The position numbers and the translations under genes were made by a program. Under the pieces are notes generated by a model, which was not told where the DNA came from, searched no databases, and saw nothing but the letters and a program-made list of their open reading frames with translations. 64,000 nt of DNA from Streptomyces changanensis. Lineage in GTDB: Bacteria > Actinomycetota > Actinomycetes > Streptomycetales > Streptomycetaceae. Where the stretch lies: contig NZ_CP102332.1 in assembly GCF_024600715.1 (NCBI RefSeq), forward strand, positions 6,262,001-6,326,000, given 5' to 3'. Positions 1-8,521 of the stretch are shown here, one piece after another (position 1 is the stretch's first letter; every line of letters begins with the position of its first letter).

Positions 1-1339
1 GCGCGCCGTACTCGACGGGCTCCAGTCCGGCGAAGAACATCGCGTTGAAGACGGTGGTGGCCACGGTGGAGACGCCGCCCCCGGCCGCCTTCGCGTACTT
101 GTCGTCGAGGATGATGACGCCCTCCGTGAACCCGTTGGCCTCGGTGCGCTCGCCGACGGTCCGGTTGAGGCTCCAGGTCTCGCCCGGCAGCACCACCGAG
201 CCGTCGATGAGTTCCGCTGCCCGGCCGATGTTCTTCGTGCGGTACTCGGCCCGCTCGAAGCCCACGGTGAAGGACGACATCTCCTCCTTCAGGCCCAGTT
301 CGGAGGCGTTCTCCCGGGTCACGGCCGGCCGCGTGACCCGCGCGGGCAGCTCACCGGTACGGGCGTCGGCGCCCGACCGGGTCAGCAGGGGCAGGACCGC
401 TCCGCTCAGCGCCCCGGGCGTCACCCGCCGGCCGACCTTGCCGTCGGCGGCCACGACGACCCGCTCGCCGTCGAGCCGCAGGACGGCGTTCTCGGGAGGG
501 CCGGTGAGGGCGGAGACCGGGCGGGCCACCTCGGGGGCGGCCAGCAGGCCCTTGCCGTCGAGCCGGGGAACCAGCCGGCCGGCGGCGTCCGGCCGCATCT
601 CCAGGTGCGCGCCGACGACGGCCGGGGTGATCGTCACACGCTCGCCGGCCAGGGTGAGGGTGACCGGCGCCGACATGGCCGGGCGGGCGAACTCGCCCAT
701 CGCCCGCCGCGTCTCCTGCGCGGTCACCTTCGGGTCGGTCCGCCGGCTCGGCAGCACCGTCACCGGCCCGGCCTTCTCCGCGGGGAACGCGTCCGTCAGC
801 GGGGCGACCGCCGCGTCGACGTCCAGGGCATACCCGGTGCGGGCGGGGACCTCCCGGGCCCTGCCCCCGTCGAAGACCACCGCGCCGTCGCGTACCGTCC
901 GGTCCAGCGACCCCGCCAGGGCGGTCAGGGCGTCGCGGGCCTCGTCCTCGTCGACCCGCACCACCGGCTCGACCCGCCGACCCGAGCGGAAGAGCCCGCC
1001 GATCACCGCGACCGGATCGGCGCCGGAGCGCGCGACCTGATCGACGGAGCGGGGGACGTCGAAGGAGAGCCCTGCCCGGCGGGGGTCCACCATGGCGTCG
1101 CGGTCACCGACCCGCACGACGAGGGGGCGCGAGGCGGGTGCCGACAGCTGCTGCTCCACCGTGCGGACGGCCTCCGCCCGGGTCAGCCCCCCGACCTCCA
1201 CCCCTCCGATCGTGGTACCCGCGTCGATCTCACCGCCGCCGAAGAACAGCCCGGCGGCGTACAGCCCGCCGACGCCGACGGCGAGCGCGCCGCCCGTCCA
1301 GGCGGCGGGCCGTGCGGGAAGTATCGGGCGGCGGCGCAT
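1..1339 (-). CDS. VanW family protein, 3' end beyond the window
   Basis: This is an exported or membrane-anchored cell-wall protein of the VanW/YoaR type. The ATG at 1339 follows an AGGGAG ribosome site, and the first residues give a short basic N-terminus and one hydrophobic helix at about 14-32. The middle has two repeated alpha/beta units of the peptidoglycan-binding (YoaR N-terminal) kind. The VanW domain begins near residue 370, with motifs such as FTEGVIILDD and AGGGVSTVATTVFNAMFF. The frame is open to base 1, so the C-terminus lies outside the window. VanW was named from vancomycin-resistance clusters, but its biochemical role is unsettled; cell-envelope binding is the safest inference. 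No partner gene is visible in the window. Confidence 0.9.
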   Translation of the reverse strand, partial: MRRRPILPARPAAWTGGALAVGVGGLYAAGLFFGGGEIDAGTTIGGVEVGGLTRAEAVRTVEQQLSAPASRPLVVRVGDRDAMVDPRRAGLSFDVPRSVDQVARSGADPVAVIGGLFRSGRRVEPVVRVDEDEARDALTALAGSLDRTVRDGAVVFDGGRAREVPARTGYALDVDAAVAPLTDAFPAEKAGPVTVLPSRRTDPKVTAQETRRAMGEFARPAMSAPVTLTLAGERVTITPAVVGAHLEMRPDAAGRLVPRLDGKGLLAAPEVARPVSALTGPPENAVLRLDGERVVVAADGKVGRRVTPGALSGAVLPLLTRSGADARTGELPARVTRPAVTRENASELGLKEEMSSFTVGFERAEYRTKNIGRAAELIDGSVVLPGETWSLNRTVGERTEANGFTEGVIILDDKYAKAAGGGVSTVATTVFNAMFFAGLEPVEYGA

Positions 1340-1550
1340 GGGTCTCCCTGGGGGGTCGGTGGCGGCGCACGTGCGGTGACACGGGAGGGGCGAGGGGGAG
1401 AGCGAGAGGGGACGAGAGGCGAGGGGAGAGGTGGCGGGCGGGCCCCGTCAGGCAAGTCGCCCAAAGTAGCAACAACCGGGTCCGCGCGGTATGCCCTGGA
1501 TCACGCCGATCCGGCTGGAAACCGACGCCTCTGCGCGTCGTCCGCCCCGA

Positions 1551-1604
1551 CCGGGCAGCCCGCCCCGGCCGGGCAGCCCGCCCCGGCCGGGCAGCCCGCT
1601 CCGG
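1551..1604. repeat. 18-bp tandem repeat, three copies, in a gene-free stretch
   Basis: The unit ccgggcagcccgccccgg occurs three times head to tail. It lies in a 550-base gap (1340-1890) between a minus-strand and a plus-strand gene. In the same gap a block reading ctcacgtcgtgcccgccg recurs about 68 bases apart (near 1613 and 1682). The several reading frames here have low-complexity R/P/A/G translations and no credible start, so I see no gene. The stretch presumably holds the divergent promoters, but none is clear. Confidence 0.7.
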
Positions 1605-1890
1605 CCGCGCCCGCTCACGTCGTGCCCGCCGCCGTACCCGCCCAGGCCGCGCCCGCCGCCGCGCCAGCCCCAGGCCGCCCGCTCACGTCGTGCCCGCCGC
1701 CCTACCCGCCACGTCGCGCCCGCCGCCGTACCCGCTCGCACCGTGCACCGCGGGCGGGGAGTCGCCCCCACCCGCGGCCCACCCACGCGGGCGCGAGTAC
1801 GGAGCCGGGGCGACGCCCCCCGGGCGAGGCGGGCGCCGGCCGTCCCGGTAGGGTCCCGCCGGGACGGGGGCGACGACTGCGGGAGGACCC

Positions 1891-2613
1891 ATGGTGGACG
1901 GCGCGCCGACCGGTGACGGCGACGACGGGCGGCTCGTGGTCCGGCGCGCGCCGGGGGAAGCGGCCGCGGCGGTGCTGTTCCTGCACGGCGGGCGGGCCGA
2001 CGCGCTCGACGCCCCGCGCCCGCTCGACCTCCCCGCCCTGCGCCTGCGCCCCTTCGCCTCCGCCGTCCTGCGCGCCACGCGCGGGGACGCCGTCGCCGTC
2101 GCCGGCGTGCGCTACCGCCACCGCGGCTGGAACGGCTCCCGCGAGGACGCCCTCCAGGACGCGCGCCGCGCCCTGGAGGAGCTGCACCGGCGCGCCGGGC
2201 CGGTACCCGTCGTGCTCGTCGGGCACTCCATGGGCGGCCGGGCCGCCCTGCGCCTGGCGGGTGACCGGTACGTGCGCGGCGTCGTCGCCCTCGCGCCCTG
2301 GTGTCCGCCCGGCGAGCCGGTGGCGCACCTGCGCGGTCGGCACGTCGTCGCCCTCCACGACGAGCGGGACCGCGTCACCGCCGCCCGCGGCTCCTGGGAG
2401 CTGGTGCGCCGGTCGCGGCAGGCGGGCGCCGGCGCGGTCGGCGTCTCCATGCCGCGGGGCGGGCACGCCATGCTGCGCGACGCCGGAGCCTGGCACCGGC
2501 TCACCACCGAGGCGGCGCTCGGCATGCTCGGCCTGGGCCCCTGCCCCGACGGCCTCCTCCGACCGGACCCCGCCGCGGACGTGCCCGTCCCGGCCGACCG
2601 GTTCGCGCGCTGA
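1891..2613 (+). CDS. alpha/beta hydrolase
   Basis: This 240-residue cytoplasmic hydrolase is about the size of a minimal alpha/beta-fold esterase. The oxyanion strand reads VLFLHGG (residues 28-34). The nucleophile elbow is GHSMGG with Ser113. A likely acid is in HDERD (Asp157 or Asp160), and the catalytic His is His192 in GGHAML. The ATG follows a GGGAGG ribosome site. No lid domain is evident, so the substrate cannot be predicted. It is monocistronic: the next gene downstream is convergent, with a short hairpin between them. Confidence 0.85.
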   Translation: MVDGAPTGDGDDGRLVVRRAPGEAAAAVLFLHGGRADALDAPRPLDLPALRLRPFASAVLRATRGDAVAVAGVRYRHRGWNGSREDALQDARRALEELHRRAGPVPVVLVGHSMGGRAALRLAGDRYVRGVVALAPWCPPGEPVAHLRGRHVVALHDERDRVTAARGSWELVRRSRQAGAGAVGVSMPRGGHAMLRDAGAWHRLTTEAALGMLGLGPCPDGLLRPDPAADVPVPADRFAR

Positions 2614-2633
2614 GCGCACCGCACGCGCCACGG

Positions 2634-2668
2634 CCCGGCCCGGACCGTGTCGGGCGGCCCGGGCCGGG
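2634..2668. terminator. hairpin between convergent genes
   Basis: A 9-bp perfect stem (cccggcccg at 2634-2642, cgggccggg at 2660-2668) encloses a 17-base loop. It sits between the hydrolase stop and the stop of the small minus-strand gene. There is no T-tract, which is usual in Streptomyces. The short stem in such G+C-rich DNA makes this a moderate call. Confidence 0.4.
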
Positions 2669-2690
2669 TGGGGGCGGGTGTGTGGTCGGG

Positions 2691-2882
2691 TCACGCCGAG
2701 GGGCCCACGTTCAGGTCCTCCGGGGTGCCCCCGGTCGGGGCGTCGGCGTCCCGGGCCGCGCTCGCCTTCCGCTCCCGGGCGGGCTCCCCGCGCCGCTCCT
2801 CCTCCGGGGTGACGCCCTCCTCACCGGGGACGCGCTCCCGGGGCGACGCCTTCTCGTCCCGCGACTTCTCAGGCTGGTTCAC
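2691..2882 (-). CDS. small hydrophilic protein of unknown function
   Basis: This 63-residue protein starts at a GTG (2882) preceded by AGAGGAG at good spacing. It is rich in Glu, Arg, Lys and Pro (for example PEKSRDEKASPRE), has no hydrophobic segment or Cys, and looks intrinsically disordered. It lies 41 bases downstream of the alcohol dehydrogenase stop on the same strand, so it is probably the last gene of that operon. No family was recognised. The clean ribosome site and codon bias support its being real. Confidence 0.6.
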   Translation of the reverse strand: MNQPEKSRDEKASPRERVPGEEGVTPEEERRGEPARERKASAARDADAPTGGTPEDLNVGPSA

Positions 2883-2923
2883 GACGGACTCCTCTGGTCT
2901 GACGGGCGTCTTCCGGCGACGCC

Positions 2924-4093
2924 TCACGGGCGGATGACGGCACGGACGCAGCCGTCGGTCTTCTTCTTGAACAGGTCGTAGGCCATCGGCGCCTCGTCGA
3001 GGGACACGGTGTGCGTGGCCAGGTGGGCCGTGTCCAGCTCGCCGGCCGCCAGGCGGTCCAGGAGCATCGGGATGTACCGCTGGCCGTGCATCTGCGCGCC
3101 CCGCACGGTGAGTCCCTTGTTGACGACCGCGCCGAGCGGAAACTTGTCGACCGCGCCCGCGAACACACCGAGGATGAAGACGGTTCCCCCCTTCCGGCAG
3201 GCGTGGATGGCCTCCCGGACGGCGGTCGGCCGGTCGGTCTGGAGCCGAAGCTGCTGCTTGACCTGGTCGTACACGTGCAGGGGTCCGGTGCTGTGGGCCT
3301 CCATGCCGACCGCCTCGATGCACACGTCGGGCCCGCGACCACCGGTGCGCTCGCGCAACTCGGCGGCGACGTCGGTGGTGGAGTAGTCGATCGTCTCCGC
3401 GCCGGCGTACCGCTCCGCCATGGCCAGCCGCTCGGGGATCCGGTCGATCGAGATGACGCGTTCGGCGCCCAGCAAGGCCGCAGCCCTGGCCGCCATCTGC
3501 CCGACCGCGCCGCACCCCCACACCGCCACCACGTCGCCCGGCTTCACCCCGCCGAGGTGGGCGCCCATCCATCCCGTGGGCGCGGAGTCCGACACGAACA
3601 GGGCGCTGACGTCGTCGATCGCGTCGGGCACGGGGAACGCCCCGTAGTCGGCGAACGGGACGCGCACGTACTCGGCGTGGCTGCCGCGCAGTCCGCCCAT
3701 GGCGTGCGAGTAGCCGAAGATGCCGGCCGACTCGTAGCCGAACATGGCCTGCCCGACACCGGGGTTGGTGTTGGTGTTGTCGCACAGGGACCACAGGTCG
3801 TTGGCGCAGTACCAGCACCGGCCGCAGCCGACGAACGAGCAGACGACGACCCGGTCGCCCACCTTGTGCCGCCGCACCCCGGGCCCCGTCTCCAGGACCT
3901 CGCCGACGAACTCGTGGCCGATGACGTCCCCGGCCCGCATCGCCGGGATGTACCCGCCGATCAAGTGCAGGTCCGACCCGCACGTCGTCCCGGCGACGAG
4001 CCGGACGATCATGTCCTGGTCGTTGCGCAGTTCCGGGTCGGGAACCCGCTCCACCGACAGCTTGTTCACGCCTTCCCAGCACAGCGCCTTCAC
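2924..4093 (-). CDS. zinc-dependent alcohol dehydrogenase, formaldehyde-dehydrogenase-like
   Basis: This 389-residue protein is a medium-chain dehydrogenase/reductase. Catalytic-zinc ligands are expected from Cys38 (TTCGSD) and GHEFVGEV. The structural-zinc lobe reads VGCGRCWYCANDLWSLC. The NAD-binding Rossmann turn is WGCGAVGQMA near residue 195. Its length and the CSFVGCGRC region match the glutathione-independent formaldehyde dehydrogenase/threonine dehydrogenase-like branch rather than simple ethanol dehydrogenases, so it probably oxidises a small alcohol or aldehyde adduct. The GTG start overlaps the previous gene's stop (GTGA), so the two are translationally coupled. Confidence 0.9.
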   Translation of the reverse strand: MKALCWEGVNKLSVERVPDPELRNDQDMIVRLVAGTTCGSDLHLIGGYIPAMRAGDVIGHEFVGEVLETGPGVRRHKVGDRVVVCSFVGCGRCWYCANDLWSLCDNTNTNPGVGQAMFGYESAGIFGYSHAMGGLRGSHAEYVRVPFADYGAFPVPDAIDDVSALFVSDSAPTGWMGAHLGGVKPGDVVAVWGCGAVGQMAARAAALLGAERVISIDRIPERLAMAERYAGAETIDYSTTDVAAELRERTGGRGPDVCIEAVGMEAHSTGPLHVYDQVKQQLRLQTDRPTAVREAIHACRKGGTVFILGVFAGAVDKFPLGAVVNKGLTVRGAQMHGQRYIPMLLDRLAAGELDTAHLATHTVSLDEAPMAYDLFKKKTDGCVRAVIRP

Positions 4094-4581
4094 AGCACTC
4101 CCTCCCCGCCCGACCTGCGCGTCACCAGCCCGACGAGGCGTCCGCCCGGTGTGTCCCGCGTGGTGGGCGGCGCGTCGGGCTCCAGCACCTCGCCCGCCTC
4201 CAGCAGGGCCTTCGCGTCGCGCAGCGCCCGGCGCACGTCCTGGCGCGGGTCCTCGCCCGCGAGCCTCGCCACGGGGGACGTGGCCACGGGCGGCGTGCCC
4301 CCGCGCAGGCGCGCGGCCAGCTCCGTGCCCCGCCCGCCGGGGGCCGGGCGGGTGCGCACCTCGATCCGGTCCGCGTACTTCCGCAGGGGCTCCGGCGGGT
4401 CACCCGGGTCGATCTCCTCGGGCGGCCGGTTGACGGTGACCGTCAGCCACCGGTCGCCGCCTTCCGTCCGGTCCGCCGACCGGGCGGCCACCCGGCGCCA
4501 CAGCGCCACCGAGGCCGCGCCGACGGCCGTGGCGGCCGTGGCGGCCGTGGCGGTCAGGAGCCGGTGCCTGGTACTGCTCAT
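4090..4581 (-). CDS. small membrane-anchored protein, weakly SRPBCC-like
   Basis: The 163-residue product starts at ATG 4581 behind GGAGG. It has a single N-terminal hydrophobic segment (about residues 8-28, very Ala/Thr-rich) and then a soluble part. The part beginning LTVTVNRPPEEIDP resembles the first strand of the SRPBCC/cyclase-like fold. It then diverges into a charged helix (EDPRQDVRRALRDAKALLE). Its stop overlaps the alcohol dehydrogenase start by four bases, implying a two-gene operon and stoichiometric expression. The function is unknown; a membrane tether or accessory role for the dehydrogenase is only inferred from coupling. Confidence 0.7.
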   Translation of the reverse strand: MSSTRHRLLTATAATAATAVGAASVALWRRVAARSADRTEGGDRWLTVTVNRPPEEIDPGDPPEPLRKYADRIEVRTRPAPGGRGTELAARLRGGTPPVATSPVARLAGEDPRQDVRRALRDAKALLEAGEVLEPDAPPTTRDTPGGRLVGLVTRRSGGEGVL

Positions 4582-4906
4582 GCGTTGCCTCCAGGGGGGC
4601 GGGAGCCGGGGGACGCGCGGGCCGCGGGCCCGGCAGCCGGATCGCCGGCGGGGCCGTGACCGCGCGCGGCGGGTCGTTTCCGGCGTCGGGTACCCCGGTT
4701 CACCGGAGCGCAACGACCGCTCCCGGCCCGGTTCCGACGACACCGCGACGGCGTCCGCCGCTGCGGGGAACGGTCCGCGCGGCTCGCTGCGGTCCGTGGT
4801 GCCCGTCCGTAGGCCGTCCGAGGGCGGACGGCCCCGGCAGGCCGGGTCCCCGTGACCTGCGTGGCAGACCTGCGTGGCGTGAGTGGCGCCGGGGAAAACG
4901 GCACCC
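4582..4906. other. intergenic region between divergent genes
   Basis: About 325 bases separate the minus-strand operon starting at 4581 from the plus-strand permease at 4907. No ribosome-site-backed start, hairpin or recognisable operator was seen. It presumably carries both promoters. Confidence 0.5.
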
Positions 4907-6262
4907 ATGTCCACCACCAATGATCACGGGCAGCCGCTCGAACGCGCCCTGACCACCCCCCTGCTCTACTTCTTCATCCTGGGTGACGTTCTCGGCGCCG
5001 GGGTCTACGTCCTGATCGGCCAGGTCGCCGCCGACTCGGGCGGCGCCGTCTGGGTGCCGCTCGCCGTCGCCCTGGGCCTCGCCCTGCTCACCGCCGCCTC
5101 GTACGCCGAGCTCGCGACGAAGTACCCGCGGGCCGGCGGGGCGTCGCACTACGTCACCCGCGCCTACGGGCCCTTCGCCGGTTTCGTCGCCGGGTTCTGC
5201 ATGCTGGCCGCGGGGATCGTCTCCGTCGCGGCGCTCGCCCGGGGCTTCGCCGGCGACTACCTCTCGGCCTTCGCCACCGTGCCGGTCGCGGTCGTCGCCG
5301 TGCTGTTCCTGGCGGCCCTCGCCCTGCTCAACGCCCGCGGCATCCGCGAGTCCACCCGCGCCAACGTCGTCGCCACGCTCATCGAGGTGGGCGGCCTGGC
5401 GATCGTCATCGCCCTCGGCGCCTGGCTCCTGCTGCGCGGCGACGGCGATCCGGGCCGCCTCACCCGGCTCGGTACGGACGGGCAGGGCGCGGTGGCGTCC
5501 GTGCTGAGCGGCGCGGTCCTCGCCTACTACTCCTTCGCCGGTTTCGAGACGTCCGTCAACGTCGCCGAGGAGACCCGGGACCCGCGCCGCTCCTACCCGC
5601 GCGCCCTGTTCGGCGCACTCGCCACGGCCGGCGCCGTCTACGTACTGGTCGGCATCGCCGCGTCCGCCGCCGTACCGACCGACACGCTGGCGACGTCCAG
5701 CGGCCCCCTGCTCGAAGTGGTCAAGGCGGCGGGCGGCGTGCCGGTGTGGCTGTTCAGCGCCATCGCGCTGGTCGCCGTCGCCAACGGCGCGCTGCTCACC
5801 GGCATCATGTCCTCGCGCCTCGCGTACGGCATGGCCCGCGACGGCCTGCTGCCCTCCCCGCTCGGCAGGGTCCTGCCCCGCCGGCGCACACCGTGGGTGG
5901 CCATCACCGTCACCACCGTCCTGTCGATGCTGCTGGCGCTCACGGGCGGCGTCGCCACCCTCGCCTCCACCCTGGTGCTGCTCCTGCTGGTGGTCTTCTT
6001 CCTGGTGAACACCGCCGCCCTGGTCCTGCGGCGCGATCCCGGCACGCCGGGCCACTTCCGCGCACCGGTCGTCCTCCCGGTGCTCGGCGCCCTCTCGTGC
6101 GTCGTGCTCGCCACCCGCATCGAGGGGGAGGTGTGGGCCCGGGGTCTGCTCGTGCTGGCCGTCGGCGTCGTCCTCGGCGTGTCCGCCGCCCGCCGGCGCG
6201 CCTCGCGCCCGGGTGGGCCGGTCCACGACACCACCGCGGACGACGTGACGCGGACCGGGTGA
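4907..6262 (+). CDS. APC family amino-acid/polyamine permease
   Basis: This integral membrane transporter of about 451 residues has around 12 hydrophobic segments. TM1 carries the broken-helix glycine motif GDVLGAGVYVLIG typical of the amino acid-polyamine-organocation superfamily. The following helices carry SYAELATKYPRAGG and the substrate-site loop SFAGFETSVNVAEE (TM6 region). It should be a proton-coupled importer or exchanger of amino acids or polyamines, but the substrate cannot be read. ATG 4907 is chosen over an upstream ATG at 4883 because conserved sequence begins just after it. Two strong hairpins follow the gene. Confidence 0.85.
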   Translation: MSTTNDHGQPLERALTTPLLYFFILGDVLGAGVYVLIGQVAADSGGAVWVPLAVALGLALLTAASYAELATKYPRAGGASHYVTRAYGPFAGFVAGFCMLAAGIVSVAALARGFAGDYLSAFATVPVAVVAVLFLAALALLNARGIRESTRANVVATLIEVGGLAIVIALGAWLLLRGDGDPGRLTRLGTDGQGAVASVLSGAVLAYYSFAGFETSVNVAEETRDPRRSYPRALFGALATAGAVYVLVGIAASAAVPTDTLATSSGPLLEVVKAAGGVPVWLFSAIALVAVANGALLTGIMSSRLAYGMARDGLLPSPLGRVLPRRRTPWVAITVTTVLSMLLALTGGVATLASTLVLLLLVVFFLVNTAALVLRRDPGTPGHFRAPVVLPVLGALSCVVLATRIEGEVWARGLLVLAVGVVLGVSAARRRASRPGGPVHDTTADDVTRTG

Positions 6263-6290
6263 CCTCGATCCACGCGGCGTGACCCGGCCG

Positions 6291-6500
6291 GGGAGCGCGG
6301 CCCCGGCCCGGGGGGCGTGGCCTCTCGGGGAGCGCGGCCCCGGCTCGGGGAGCGCGGCCCCGGCTCGGGGGGTGCGGCCCCGGATCGATGGTGCGCCCCG
6401 GCCGGGGAGGCGTGGCCCCGGGCCGGGAGGCGTGGCCCCGGGCCGGGGCGCCGCGGGCAGGGGGCCTGGGCCGGGGTGCGCCCCCGCCTTGTGCGACGTG
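6291..6500. repeat. degenerate 20-bp tandem repeats
   Basis: Downstream of the permease, a unit close to agcgcggccccggctcgggg recurs at least four times with decay (6294-6375), continuing as looser cgtggccccgggccgggg copies to about 6450. The 410 bases from 6263 to 6672 hold no gene. The open frames here are pure R/G/P low complexity. Confidence 0.6.
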
Positions 6501-6553
6501 GCCCCGGCCCGGGCAGCGTCCCCCCGGTCCGGACGGCGGTCCGGCGGGCCGGA

Positions 6554-6589
6554 GGGTCCCCGTCCCGGACGGGCCCGGGACGGGGACCC
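6554..6589. terminator. strong bidirectional terminator hairpin
   Basis: There are perfect 15-bp arms (6554-6568 and 6575-6589) with a six-base loop. The hairpin stands between the convergent permease and DUF3618 operons and can serve both. Confidence 0.8.
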
Positions 6590-6598
6590 ACACAGAGA

Positions 6599-6633
6599 GT
6601 GCGGTGCCGGGCGTCCATCCGCCGGCACCGCAC
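6599..6633. terminator. second hairpin of a tandem terminator pair
   Basis: Perfect 12-bp arms (6599-6610 and 6622-6633, gtgcggtgccgg and its complement) flank an 11-base loop. It lies ten bases from the previous hairpin and 40 bases from the stop of the DUF3618 gene. Confidence 0.7.
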
Positions 6634-6672
6634 CCCTTCCCGCAACGCGGGCGCTTTTCCCGTGTGGCGCGA

Positions 6673-7347
6673 TCAGCGCCCCGACTGGTCGCGTACCTCG
6701 GCGACCGTGTCCTGACCCGCCCGGCGCAGCCCCTGGGCGGTGTCCTGCCCGGCCGTCTGCGCCTGCTCCTTGGTCGTCCCCACGGCGTCCTGCGCCGTCG
6801 ACTTCACGGACTCCACGGCCTGCGTGACGGGCTCGCGCAGTTCCTCCTTGACCTCCTGCGCGACCTGGGTGGCCTGCTGCTTCACCGGCCCCAGCAGCTC
6901 GTCGGAGTGTTCCCGCAGCTGCTGTCCGACGCGCTCCTCGGCGCTGGTGGCCGGCAGCAGCGCCGCGGCGAGCATGCCGGCGCCGAAGGCGATGAGGCCC
7001 GCGGCGAGCGGGCTGCCCTGCGTCTGCCGCCTGGCCTGCTCGGGAGCCTGCTGGAGGGCTTCGCCCGCCCGGCTCGTGGTCTCCTGCACGGACCGCGCGA
7101 CGCTTCCGGCCGTCTGGCCCGCGCTGTCGGCGATCCCGTGTGCGGACTCCGCCATGCCGCCGGCGGTGTCGCGGGTCGTGCCCATCACACGCTCCTTCAC
7201 TCCGGTGAACCGGTCGCGGGCCGAGCCCGCCTTGCGCCGTACGACCCTGCCCGGGGTCACCTTGTCGGCCAGCAGGTCCACGCTGCGGGCCAGGTGGGCC
7301 CGGCGGTACTCGACGTCGGTCCTCAGTTCCTGGGGTGTCGCGCCCAT
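6673..7347 (-). CDS. DUF3618 domain protein
   Basis: This 224-residue protein starts at ATG 7347 after AGGAGG. The N-terminal part (about residues 5-40, ELRTDVEYRRAHLARSVDLL) is the DUF3618 helix. It is followed by long amphipathic segments rich in Ala, Gln, Thr and Glu. One hydrophobic stretch lies at about 120-138 (GLIAFGAGMLAAALLP), and a second run of LEA-like repeats (KQQATQVAQEVKEE) follows. It is probably a membrane-associated stress or envelope protein. It overlaps the end of the DUF1469 gene by 25 bases, making it the third gene of a coupled operon. Confidence 0.8.
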   Translation of the reverse strand: MGATPQELRTDVEYRRAHLARSVDLLADKVTPGRVVRRKAGSARDRFTGVKERVMGTTRDTAGGMAESAHGIADSAGQTAGSVARSVQETTSRAGEALQQAPEQARRQTQGSPLAAGLIAFGAGMLAAALLPATSAEERVGQQLREHSDELLGPVKQQATQVAQEVKEELREPVTQAVESVKSTAQDAVGTTKEQAQTAGQDTAQGLRRAGQDTVAEVRDQSGR

Positions 7348-7769
7348 CGGGCGTCCTCCTTCAGGCTCTCCATGGTCTGCTCGGGCTTGAGGTTGACGGT
7401 GCGCATCCGCTTGCGGCCGGTCGTGTAGAGCACGGCGCCCACCACGGCCCACAGGGCGGTGACGATCAGCGCGGCCCACGCCAGGTCCATCACGTTGCCC
7501 AGCGCGAAGATCAGCGTGAGGCTGCCCAGGAGGAGCACCAGGTGGCCCGCGTATCCGGCGCCACCGAGCATGCCCATGGCCTTGCCGGCCTTGGTGGACT
7601 CCTCCTTGATCTCCGCCTTCGCCAGCTCGATCTCGTCACGGACGAGCTGCGACACGTCCGCGCTGATGTCGCTGATCAGATCACCGATCGAGGTGTCGCT
7701 CGCGGTGGCGGGCGGCGGCTGGAGGTCGCGGACGCGCAACCGGTCGTCGTGCTCGTACAGTGCGGTCAT
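7323..7769 (-). CDS. phage holin family (DUF1469) membrane protein
   Basis: This 148-residue protein has an amphipathic N-terminal helix (residues about 30-62, SADVSQLVRDEIELAKAEI). Two transmembrane helices follow (about 68-90 and 96-116) with a short loop, then a basic C-terminus. This is the Phage_holin_3_6/DUF1469 pattern, which in actinobacteria accompanies DUF3618 proteins and is not evidence of a prophage. It overlaps the upstream gene by four bases (ATGA) and the downstream DUF3618 gene by 25, so expression is coupled. Confidence 0.85.
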   Translation of the reverse strand: MTALYEHDDRLRVRDLQPPPATASDTSIGDLISDISADVSQLVRDEIELAKAEIKEESTKAGKAMGMLGGAGYAGHLVLLLGSLTLIFALGNVMDLAWAALIVTALWAVVGAVLYTTGRKRMRTVNLKPEQTMESLKEDARWARHPRN

Positions 7770-8521
7770 CGCAGGCCCCCCTCACCCGGGTAGGGGGTGT
7801 TCGGGGAGGACGGCGGGACCGGGGGCACGACCGGCGGTGCCACGGGCGGAGGGGCGGGTGTGGTCGGCGTCGTCGGTGTCACCGGCGGCGATCCGGTCGG
7901 CGTCCCGAGGCCACTGGGCGGCGGCGGGTACGGGGCCGGCGTCTCCTGGAGGGCCCCCGAGGATCCGGTGGTCCCCGTCGGACCGGCCGTCCCCGACGGT
8001 CCACCGGAGGCCGACGAGCCGGCGGCGCTGACGCCCTTGCCGGCGCGGGCGACGACGAAGCCGGCCAGCGCGGCCCCGGCGAGGAACACCCCCGGCCGAC
8101 GCCGGGCGAAGTCCCGCAGGTCGTCGACGAGCCCGTCGGGCCCGCGCTCCTCAAGACGGGAGGCGACCTGGTGACCGCCGTCGGATATCTGCCGCACCAC
8201 GCCGCCGACGCCCGAGTCCGGCTTGCCGTGGTCGCTCATCTCACGCAGCTCGTCAGCGAGCCGACGCACGTTGTCGGCGAGCCGTCGGGTCTGGGTGTGC
8301 GCCTGCTCCTGGAGCTGGCCCCGCAGTTCTCCGACGACGTCGCGCGCCTGCGTCGTGGCCTCGTGAGCGACACCGGCAGCCTGCTCCTTCGCGGTACCGG
8401 CCACCTCTGCGGCCTTGTCGCCGACCAACCCGGCGCTTTCGACCGCCTTGTCCTGCGCCGTACGCGCTGCCGCGCGGGGCGCGCTGTCCTCGCGGCGCCC
8501 TGGCTCTTCGAAGCCGCTCAT
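7766..8521 (-). CDS. coiled-coil, single-pass membrane protein with Pro/Thr-rich tail
   Basis: The 251-residue product starts at ATG 8521 after GGGAGGATTC. Residues about 15-115 form amphipathic LEA/apolipoprotein-like helices (DKAAEVAGTAKEQAAGVAHE, then RRLADNVRRLADELREM). A hydrophobic segment at about 143-160 (PGVFLAGAALAGFVVARA) follows. The last 80 residues are a Gly/Ser then Pro/Thr-rich tail likely to be disordered. No enzymatic motif is present. It is first in a three-gene coupled operon with DUF1469 and DUF3618, which points to an envelope or stress role. GGGTAC lies upstream on this strand, but no matching -35 was found. Confidence 0.75.
   Translation of the reverse strand: MSGFEEPGRREDSAPRAAARTAQDKAVESAGLVGDKAAEVAGTAKEQAAGVAHEATTQARDVVGELRGQLQEQAHTQTRRLADNVRRLADELREMSDHGKPDSGVGGVVRQISDGGHQVASRLEERGPDGLVDDLRDFARRRPGVFLAGAALAGFVVARAGKGVSAAGSSASGGPSGTAGPTGTTGSSGALQETPAPYPPPPSGLGTPTGSPPVTPTTPTTPAPPPVAPPVVPPVPPSSPNTPYPGEGGLR

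Noticed and set aside
7323..7769. Holin-like gene as a sign of a prophage
   Set aside because: DUF1469 proteins are ordinary chromosomal partners of DUF3618 in actinobacteria; no phage structural, integrase or lysin gene is nearby.
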